From NCBI GenBank assembly GCA_964356135.1, contig CAYHGV010000062.1, forward strand, positions 1 to 18,049: 18,049 bases of DNA, written 5' to 3'. Shown here one piece after another: positions 1-5,522 of this stretch (positions are counted from its first letter, which is position 1; each line of letters opens with the position of its first letter). The DNA is from CAYHGV01 sp964356135 (GTDB lineage: Bacteria; Hydrothermota; Tepidihabitantia; CAYHGV01). The translations under genes were made by a program, and so were the position numbers. The notes below the pieces were generated by a model. It searched no databases and was not told the DNA's origin. It saw nothing but the letters and a program-made list of their open reading frames with translations.

Positions 1-2
1 CC

Positions 3-1232
3 CGGGCTGGAGTAGAATCGATGATTGAGCAGATGCTCGACTACTACGAAGAGACCGGTTTCCCTTTGGCAAAAATTAACCCGACTGAGTTTCGAATCGT
101 CTCGGACTCGGTATCCTTTACGCTCGTGGTTGAACGGGGGCAAGAGGTGATTATTGCCGGAATCGATTTTGTCGGTGCGGTTTCAACCAAATCGAGTGTC
201 CTCGCGCGGCTTGGCAAATTTAAAATTTCTTCCCGGTATTCAGAAACAGAAATTCGCGAGGCGCTGGACAGGCTTGAACGGAACGGACTGTATGCCGTTA
301 CCAATTATGGGCTGGAACAGAACGAGGGTAAGTTTATTCTTCGGGTAGAACTGACCGAAAGGAAGAGTAACACCGCCTATGGCAGTTTAGGCTATTCAGC
401 CGCTACTTCCGGTTTGACCGGAACGGTTTTTTTAGAATTCAGTAATCTTTTTTCGACGCTGCGCCAGGCAAGTGCTTTTTATGAAAAAACCGGTAGCTAT
501 CTTGAGTTCGGCCTTAAGTATGTCGAGCCCTGGGTGTTCGGTTTCGACCTGAGCGCCGGCATTGAGATCAACCATCGCACCTATGATACGCTCTCCTCCC
601 ATACCGAGCTTTTAACCATCTTACGAGCCCCTCTGACCCCTGCGCTCATGCTCCAGACCGATGTAGGCTGGGAACGGAATGTGCCATTCACCGAGACCTA
701 CTGGCTGGGTTTTGGGATAAACCTCGACCGGCTCGACTATCCCTCCAACCCGAAAAAAGGGGTATTCTATTCGATCGACAGCCGGTTGGGGGAGCGAAAC
801 CCCTCGGGGTTGTCGGCATTAAAGTCTGCGCTCGACGGAGAAGCCCATATTCCGATTTTCAAGAATTTTGTTTTTTCAGCCGGGATGCACGGCCGCGATC
901 TGACAACCGGCGACACCCTCTATTCCGCAGAACTGTTTAGCCTGGGCGGTGCCCGAAACCTGCGCGGTTATCAGGAAGGAGAGTTCCGTTCAGCACGCCT
1001 GGGTTGGTTGCAAGCCGAGCTTCGATTTTTAACAAGCAGGGATTCGAGGCTCTTTCTGTTCTCGGACGGCGGCGGCTTTAAGAACGGTACTGATTATGAA
1101 TGGCGAGCGGGTTATGGTGCCGGTGTCCGGGTCGAAACCGGCTTAGGAATCTTGGGGATCGATTATGGCGTTCCCTGGGGAGAAAAATTCCTTCAGGGCA
1201 AAATCCATTTGAGTCTTGAAGGGAGGTTTTAA
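3..1232 (+). CDS. BamA/TamA-like outer-membrane beta-barrel protein, 5'-partial
   Basis: Omp85-superfamily protein (bacterial surface antigen/D15 barrel); members insert or translocate proteins at the outer membrane. The first ATG is at 21, but the frame stays open to the left edge with no stop, so the gene very probably starts outside the window and further POTRA domains may be missing. From the ATG, residues about 35-115 look like one POTRA domain (beta strand, helix, 'SETEIREALDRLERNGLY', strand). The rest is alternating amphipathic strand. The barrel hallmark 'GGARNLRGY', matching the conserved (V/L)RG(Y/F) motif, lies near residue 310. The protein ends in the aromatic residue Phe (LSLEGRF), as expected for a beta-signal. 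The 'LDRLDYPSNPKKG' segment is also typical of the family. It sits 74 bp upstream of the Wzi-like gene on the same strand. BamA cannot be separated from TamA or other Omp85 members without the N-terminus. Confidence 0.85.
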   Translation, partial: RAGVESMIEQMLDYYEETGFPLAKINPTEFRIVSDSVSFTLVVERGQEVIIAGIDFVGAVSTKSSVLARLGKFKISSRYSETEIREALDRLERNGLYAVTNYGLEQNEGKFILRVELTERKSNTAYGSLGYSAATSGLTGTVFLEFSNLFSTLRQASAFYEKTGSYLEFGLKYVEPWVFGFDLSAGIEINHRTYDTLSSHTELLTILRAPLTPALMLQTDVGWERNVPFTETYWLGFGINLDRLDYPSNPKKGVFYSIDSRLGERNPSGLSALKSALDGEAHIPIFKNFVFSAGMHGRDLTTGDTLYSAELFSLGGARNLRGYQEGEFRSARLGWLQAELRFLTSRDSRLFLFSDGGGFKNGTDYEWRAGYGAGVRVETGLGILGIDYGVPWGEKFLQGKIHLSLEGRF

Positions 1233-1236
1233 ATAA

Positions 1237-1274
1237 GACGCGAATCGAGGCGCATGACACGGATAGACGCGGAT
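1237..1274 (+). repeat. Two imperfect 19-bp direct repeats in the intergenic gap
   Basis: The units 1237-1255 and 1256-1274 match at 14 of 19 positions (GACGCGAATCGAGG-type followed by GACACGGATAGACG-type). They resemble the CACGAA/GACGCG-rich repeats at 4398-4513 and 8029-8128 and look like a degraded remnant of the same dispersed repeat class. No terminator is obvious in this gap. Confidence 0.4.
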
Positions 1275-1306
1275 AAGAACTATGTGGGCTTAAAAAGGAG
1301 ATACTA

Positions 1307-2740
1307 ATGATTTTACTGTATCTATTTTTTTGTAGTCAGACAATTCCTTTAGACAGCTGGGTCTATCCGGTGCTTGACCGGTTTGAGACGAAGGGGTATC
1401 TCGGATTTGCGAATATCCGACCCTATGATCGAAAAGAATTAGCGGAGAAACTGAGGGGCGTGACGGTCACCGGGATTGATTCTTTGTATTTAGAGGAATT
1501 GAAACAGGAACTGAGTCCGGAAATCGGGTATTCGTTTAAAAAACGGCTGGTCGCTCGGCCTTTTGCGAGGGCGGCGGACGAAGCCCGGCTCAATTTCCTT
1601 CCCGGTCTATTTTTTAATTACGACAATCTGCCCCGGAATCAAGCCGGGGTTAACCTCGTCGGTTGGGGAGATGTGAGGCCGTTCGATTTTTCCGGAAAAA
1701 TAAGAATCGGGCACTTTTTTTCCGGGTTTGATTCTATGGCGGTCGACGGCCGGGCATGGCGGAACAACGCCTTCGAGATTGAATCGGCGGTTTTAACGCT
1801 CGCCCCTCACAACCCGGCGGGCCATTATTTTAATCTTTCGCTGGGCAAGAGTCCGTTTTTCTACGGACCGGCCCAATTCGGCGGGCTCGTGCTTTCACCC
1901 AATGCCTTCGGGTTGGATTGCGTGAATTTACAAGTTCACGTTGCCGATTATTATTTTACGACTTTTTTTTCAGTTTTGGAATCCGGACGCTACCTCTCCA
2001 GCCACCGGCTCGATCTGGTGAAACCGCGGTTTAAACTGGGTTTCACCGAAATGGTCCTGTATGCCCGGACGATTGAATTTGAGTATCTCATTCCTTTGAT
2101 TCCTTATTATGCCAGCCAGCACTTAAAACATCGCGACGACAATATCATCTGGGCGATCGACGGTTCGTTCCTGCTGAGAGGTATTAAATTTTACGGCGAG
2201 CTCTTGATCGATGATTTTATGTTCGAACCGACGCCGGCACCGAACAAATTAGGCTATACGGTCGGACTGAAGGCAGCCGACCCGTTAAAAATCCCGGGGG
2301 TCGATCTGGTGCTGGAGTACACCCGGGTTGATAAGTGGGTGTATACCCAGCGCGATTCGCTGAATCGCTATGTCCGAAATCTCGAAACCAATCGAACCCT
2401 CGGCCATTTCATCGGCCCGGATGCCGATCTCAGCCGGATCGAATTGAGCAAGCGGTTTAACTACTTTTTGGCGGTCGACGCAACCGTATCATTAGAGCGC
2501 CGAGGTGAAGGCAGAATCGACCGGTCGTTCGAACAGGAGCAGGGGAGCTGGACGCCACCGTTCCCGTCCGGCATTGTTGAGACTAGATTCGAGCCCGGTT
2601 TGGGTTTGGATATCCGACCGCATTGGAGTTTCGAGATTAAGCCGCGTATCGGCTACGAGTGGATTAAGAATCGTTCGAATGTTCGAGGCGATGACCGGCG
2701 CGGATTAAGGCTGTCGCTGTCGGCAGCAACTACGTTATAG
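1307..2740 (+). CDS. Wzi-like capsule assembly / outer-membrane beta-barrel protein
   Basis: A 477-residue protein beginning with a short hydrophobic stretch (MILLYLFFCS) followed by 'PLDSWVYPVLDRFETKGYLG' and 'RPYDRKELAEKL'. This N-terminal pattern (a 'W.Y..L.RFE..G' helix, then 'RP..R.E.A..L') is what I associate with Wzi-type capsule-assembly proteins, which anchor surface polysaccharide at the outer membrane. The remainder is rich in alternating aromatic/polar strands, as in a barrel. The start has a strong Shine-Dalgarno, AAGGAG at 1295-1300, six bases before ATG. The signal peptide is short and lacks a clear basic n-region, so export is inferred. Its stop codon overlaps the next GTG start by one base, indicating translational coupling with the UbiA and UppP genes. 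Family assignment is by pattern only; another large outer-membrane porin-like family is the main alternative. Confidence 0.65.
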   Translation: MILLYLFFCSQTIPLDSWVYPVLDRFETKGYLGFANIRPYDRKELAEKLRGVTVTGIDSLYLEELKQELSPEIGYSFKKRLVARPFARAADEARLNFLPGLFFNYDNLPRNQAGVNLVGWGDVRPFDFSGKIRIGHFFSGFDSMAVDGRAWRNNAFEIESAVLTLAPHNPAGHYFNLSLGKSPFFYGPAQFGGLVLSPNAFGLDCVNLQVHVADYYFTTFFSVLESGRYLSSHRLDLVKPRFKLGFTEMVLYARTIEFEYLIPLIPYYASQHLKHRDDNIIWAIDGSFLLRGIKFYGELLIDDFMFEPTPAPNKLGYTVGLKAADPLKIPGVDLVLEYTRVDKWVYTQRDSLNRYVRNLETNRTLGHFIGPDADLSRIELSKRFNYFLAVDATVSLERRGEGRIDRSFEQEQGSWTPPFPSGIVETRFEPGLGLDIRPHWSFEIKPRIGYEWIKNRSNVRGDDRRGLRLSLSAATTL

Positions 2741-3588
2741 TGATATTTAAGAAAATCAGAGCTTGGGGTGAACTGGTCCGACTGCCGAATGTTGGAATTG
2801 CTGCTGCCACCGGACTGGTCGGTTTTTGGCTGATTGCACCGGTCCTCAATTTGAAAACCGTCGTTTTGGGTGCGCTTGTTATCGCTCTCTTCTGTTTAGG
2901 GGGGAATGTTATCAATGATTTCTTCGATATTGAAATTGACCGGATCAATCGACCGGCGAGACCCTTGCCTTCAGGCCGGGTCAGCCGGCAGGCGGCACTG
3001 ATCGCGGCGATAACCGCATTGCTTGTTGGTCTGGCTATCTCGTATGCTTTGGGTTTTATGACGTTCGGTTTAGGAATTGCGGTGGTTGCCCTGCTCGTCA
3101 TCTACGCCGCCTGGCTGAAGCGGATTTTGATCGCCGGCAATATAACGGTTGCTTTGATATCGGCATTAACCTTCCCTTATGTCGGCTCGATATATAAAAT
3201 ACCTTTCCAGTCCGAAGTTATCTTTCCTGCTCTCTTTGTTTTTCTGTTTCATCTCGGTCGGGAGATAATCAAGGATATAGTCGATGTCGAAGGTGATAGC
3301 AAGGTCGGAGCCAGGACCATACCGATTGTTTTCGGACGGAAAACAGCGACCGCCCTTGCCGCGATTCCTTTTATTGTTCTCGTCCCCTTGACGCTCGTTC
3401 CGTATTTTTTAAAAGTTTACGGCATCTATTACCTGCTCCTGGTTACGGTCCTGGTTGATACGATGTTCCTGCTGGTTATAGTACACCTTTTTCTATCTCC
3501 CACCGACCGAAAACTCAACGGCATCAGCACCCGACTGAAACTCACGATGGGATTGGGACTCATTGCTCTGGCGGTAGGTCATCTGTGA
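2740..3588 (+). CDS. UbiA-family prenyltransferase, digeranylgeranylglyceryl-phosphate synthase-like
   Basis: An integral-membrane intramolecularly Mg-dependent aromatic/lipid prenyltransferase of the UbiA superfamily, 282 residues, mostly hydrophobic helices. Both Asp-rich substrate motifs are intact: NDFFDIEID (N59, D60, D63, D67) followed by 'RPARPLPSG', and DIVDVEGD (D179, D182, D186) followed by 'TIPIVFGR'. The 'LKR...AGNITVA' segment between them is reminiscent of enzymes that attach a second geranylgeranyl group to geranylgeranylglyceryl phosphate. Substrate cannot be read from sequence; menaquinone- or heme-type UbiA enzymes are alternatives, though no quinone genes are nearby. The GTG start overlaps the upstream stop by one base (TAGTG), and the stop overlaps the uppP GTG by four bases (GTGA), so the three genes form one coupled operon. 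With UppP next door, a role in polyprenyl or membrane-lipid metabolism is likely. Confidence 0.85.
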   Translation: MIFKKIRAWGELVRLPNVGIAAATGLVGFWLIAPVLNLKTVVLGALVIALFCLGGNVINDFFDIEIDRINRPARPLPSGRVSRQAALIAAITALLVGLAISYALGFMTFGLGIAVVALLVIYAAWLKRILIAGNITVALISALTFPYVGSIYKIPFQSEVIFPALFVFLFHLGREIIKDIVDVEGDSKVGARTIPIVFGRKTATALAAIPFIVLVPLTLVPYFLKVYGIYYLLLVTVLVDTMFLLVIVHLFLSPTDRKLNGISTRLKLTMGLGLIALAVGHL

Positions 3589-4364
3589 TTAACGCCCTGG
3601 TTTTAGGTATCGTTCAGGGTTTAACCGAATTTCTGCCGGTTTCGAGCTCTGCCCATCTCGTCTTTGCCGGCTATTTTCTCAAGACCGGCGCGCAGAATGT
3701 AACCTACGATGCGTTTTTGCACTTCGGCACCCTGATTGCCCTGATCATATTTTTCCATAAAAAAATCTGGCAGATTATAAAATCATTTTTTGTCTGGAAG
3801 GATAAAGAGAATCTCCGGTTGGGACTGTTCATTATTCTGGCAACGATTCCGGCAGTGGTGGTGGGCGTGGTTTTCGAAAAACCGGTCAAACAGGCGTTTG
3901 AGAATCCGTTCTATGCTGCGATTCTTTTAGCGGTGACCGGCTTGGTTCTGTTTTTCACCCGTTTTATCCAGGAGAAGGAAAGGAAGATACGCTGGTCGGA
4001 TGCTTTAATCATCGGGCTGGCGCAGGCGGTCGCGCTCTTGCCCGGAATTTCCCGGTCCGGGATGACCATCGCGACCGCGCTCTATCTCGGCTTGAAGCGG
4101 GATGACGCGTTTCAGTTTTCGTTTCTTTTGTCGATACCGGCGATACTGGGGGCGAATCTTCTGGCATTAAAAGATGTGAATCTCACCGGCGCCGGCCTCT
4201 CGGTGCCGAGCGCAATTGGGGGCGTTGCGGTCGCAGGTGGATTCGGATTGCTGGCGATTTTCGTAGTAAAAAAACTACTGGTCCGGCGTCAGTTCTATCT
4301 CTTTTCGTTTTATTGTATTGTCGCAAGTATCGCGGTCCTCTTAGCCCTGCGATATTTCCAGTGA
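3585..4364 (+). CDS. uppP: Undecaprenyl-diphosphatase UppP (BacA family)
   Basis: Dephosphorylates undecaprenyl diphosphate at the inner membrane to regenerate the lipid carrier for peptidoglycan and surface polysaccharide; overproduction is known to give bacitracin resistance. The protein is 259 residues, typical of the family, and almost wholly transmembrane. The signatures are complete: the N-terminal 'QGLTEFLPVSSSAHL' (Q11, E15, residues 11-25) with the (E/Q)XXXE motif, and 'LPGISRSGMT' (residues 152-161) containing the PGxSRSG catalytic loop. The start is a GTG overlapping the UbiA stop by four bases, so translation is probably coupled. It is the last gene of the block; the following 170 bp contain only repeats, with a REP-like hairpin directly after the stop. 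Confidence 0.96.
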   Translation: MINALVLGIVQGLTEFLPVSSSAHLVFAGYFLKTGAQNVTYDAFLHFGTLIALIIFFHKKIWQIIKSFFVWKDKENLRLGLFIILATIPAVVVGVVFEKPVKQAFENPFYAAILLAVTGLVLFFTRFIQEKERKIRWSDALIIGLAQAVALLPGISRSGMTIATALYLGLKRDDAFQFSFLLSIPAILGANLLALKDVNLTGAGLSVPSAIGGVAVAGGFGLLAIFVVKKLLVRRQFYLFSFYCIVASIAVLLALRYFQ

Positions 4365-4389
4365 TGTGGGAGCGACTTCCAGTCGCGAC
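4365..4389 (+). repeat. REP-like palindrome just after uppP
   Basis: Directly after the stop codon comes a TGTGGGAGCGAC-type sequence in which GCGAC (4372-4376) pairs with GTCGC (4382-4386) across a five-base loop. The GTGGGAGCG(A/G)CTTC...CGCGA pattern matches REP elements known in gammaproteobacteria. It may also act as a transcript-end hairpin, but no U-run follows. Confidence 0.5.
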
Positions 4390-4397
4390 AGAATCAA

Positions 4398-4513
4398 CCA
4401 CGAAACGCGGCGCGTCCAAATAGAGAGTGGACGCGACGTAGATGGAGTCCGCTGTACTACTTGGCGAATTGGCGGATGACATCAACGCACACGAAATTTG
4501 ACGAATGAACACG
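4398..4513 (+). repeat. Dispersed repeat, copy A (paired with 8029-8128)
   Basis: This stretch is clearly homologous to 8029-8128: both run CACGAAA(C/T)GCGGCGCGTCCA, then TGGACGCGAC, then AGATGGAGTCCGC, a second stem, GACATCAA and a tail of CACGAA-type words. GCGTCCA (4412-4418) pairs with TGGACGC (4428-4434). The second stem is imperfect here because of extra bases (GTCCGC at 4447-4452, TGGCGGA at 4470-4476). It occupies most of the gap between the convergent uppP and NUDIX genes and encodes nothing convincing. Confidence 0.75.
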
Positions 4514-4534
4514 AAGAGAGGATGAGTACTGTTG

Positions 4535-4969
4535 TTACCGGGAAGAAAAATAATCCGCTAAAATTTTGCGGTGGTCAAAAACGATGTTTGCAGGCAGATT
4601 GTTTTTATTAAACACCCCAAGTGTCTTAGCATCGGTATCAGCCTTGGGTGTTCCTGCTCCTTTTGCCGTAAACACGACCGAGACCGTATGGCCGCGCGGG
4701 TCGCGGTTCGGGTCAGAATAGACCCGGAATTGCCGTAAGTCTTTAAGCGCTAATCCGGTTTCTTCTTTTGCTTCGCGCGCTGCCGCCGTTTCTACGGTTT
4801 CGCCGTAGTCAACAAACCCGCCGGGCAGCGCCCAACCAGGGGGCGGATTTTTTCGTTCGATCAGGACTACGCTCTGCTCGTATTCAATAATAATATCAAC
4901 GGTTAAAAGTGGGTATTGAGGTTGTCTAAAAGCGTCATTGGGAGGAGCAAAGCGACGAAGCAATCTCAT
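4535..4969 (-). CDS. NUDIX hydrolase
   Basis: A 144-residue NUDIX-fold hydrolase, which cleaves a nucleoside diphosphate linked to another moiety. The NUDIX box is intact: 'GGFVDYGETVETAAAREAKEETGL' fits Gx5Ex7REUxEExGU, with metal-binding glutamates in REAKEE. 'LPGG' before the box and 'VDIIIEYEQSVVLIERKNPP' at the start of the fold are typical of the ADP-ribose pyrophosphatase-like subgroup, but the substrate is unknown. The first 14 residues (MRLLRRFAPPNDAF) are encoded by a dispersed repeat (4934-4969) and have no counterpart I would expect in the family; conserved sequence begins around 'YPLLTVD'. No Shine-Dalgarno is seen before the ATG, and no later in-frame ATG lies before the fold. 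It reads in the same direction as gyrA and the deaminase, 82 bp downstream of the latter. Confidence 0.92.
   Translation of the reverse strand: MRLLRRFAPPNDAFRQPQYPLLTVDIIIEYEQSVVLIERKNPPPGWALPGGFVDYGETVETAAAREAKEETGLALKDLRQFRVYSDPNRDPRGHTVSVVFTAKGAGTPKADTDAKTLGVFNKNNLPANIVFDHRKILADYFSSR
4934..4969 (-). repeat. Dispersed repeat of the TGAGATTGC...CTCCTCCCAATGAC type
   Basis: On the minus strand this reads ATGAGATTGCTTCG then TCGCTTTGCTCCTCCCAATGAC. It resembles the widespread GAGATTGCTTCGTCGCTT...CGCAATGAC repeat seen in many environmental bacterial genomes. Related ends occur at 12719-12728 (TCATTGCGAG), 12847-12855 (TGAGATTGC) and 12972-12986 (GCTCCTCGCAACGAT). It supplies the start codon and first codons of the NUDIX gene. 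Confidence 0.6.
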
Positions 4970-5004
4970 GAACTGACAAGAAAGGACTTTTGGATCACGT
5001 TCTA

Positions 5005-5048
5005 TTGACCTTTTTTCATTGCTATTTCAAGATAGAAAACAGGGTCAA
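5005..5048 (-). terminator. Weak hairpin between deaminase and NUDIX genes
   Basis: TTGACC (5005-5010) and GGTCAA (5043-5048) are perfect inverted repeats starting four bases beyond the deaminase stop, with an inner CTAT/ATAG pair. There is no GC-rich stem followed by a U-run, so an intrinsic terminator is doubtful. Confidence 0.2.
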
Positions 5049-5051
5049 AAT

Positions 5052-5522
5052 TTAACGGCTTGCTTTGAGCCGGTTAATCTTAATCCCCGCTTCTTTGAGC
5101 ATCGACCGGGCGAGTTTGTCCGGATACGAATCTTTGACAAAGATTTCTTTTATCCCGGCATTGATGAGCAGCTTGGCACAGGTAATGCAGGGCTGGTTGG
5201 TGCAGTAGAGGGTTGCAGTATCAACATTGATGCCAAACGAAGCCGCCTGGACGAGCGCGTTCTGCTCGGCATGGACGCCGCGGCAGATTTCGATCCGTTC
5301 GCCCGAAGGGATTACTAATTTTTCCCGCAAACAGCCGATCTCGAGACAGTGTTCAAGGCCGCGCGGTGCACCGTTATAACCGGTGGTGAGAATCCGTCTG
5401 TCCTTGACCAAAACCGCGCCAACTTTTCTCCGCCGGCAGGTAGACCGTTCACTCACCAGCTCGGCAATCGACATGAAATACTGGTGCCAGGAAAGTCGGT
5501 GGTTAGGCTTCGGTTTCAACAC
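5052..5522 (-). CDS. dCMP/cytidine-type deaminase
   Basis: A zinc-dependent deaminase of the dCMP deaminase (ComEB-like) family, 156 residues, which would convert dCMP to dUMP in thymidylate supply. The zinc site is intact: 'HAEQNA' (His ligand and catalytic Glu) and 'PCITCAK' (two Cys ligands). The segment 'ERSTCRRRKVGAVLVKDRRILTTGYNGAPRGLEHC' is the family hallmark. The start chosen is GTG (5520-5522), which gives the usual N-terminus 'SWHQYFMSIAELVSERSTC' and overlaps the gyrA stop by 20 bp; no ATG lies upstream of that core. The overlap implies co-transcription and coupling with gyrA. Other cytidine/deoxycytidylate deaminase specificities cannot be excluded. Confidence 0.93.
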   Translation of the reverse strand: MLKPKPNHRLSWHQYFMSIAELVSERSTCRRRKVGAVLVKDRRILTTGYNGAPRGLEHCLEIGCLREKLVIPSGERIEICRGVHAEQNALVQAASFGINVDTATLYCTNQPCITCAKLLINAGIKEIFVKDSYPDKLARSMLKEAGIKINRLKASR

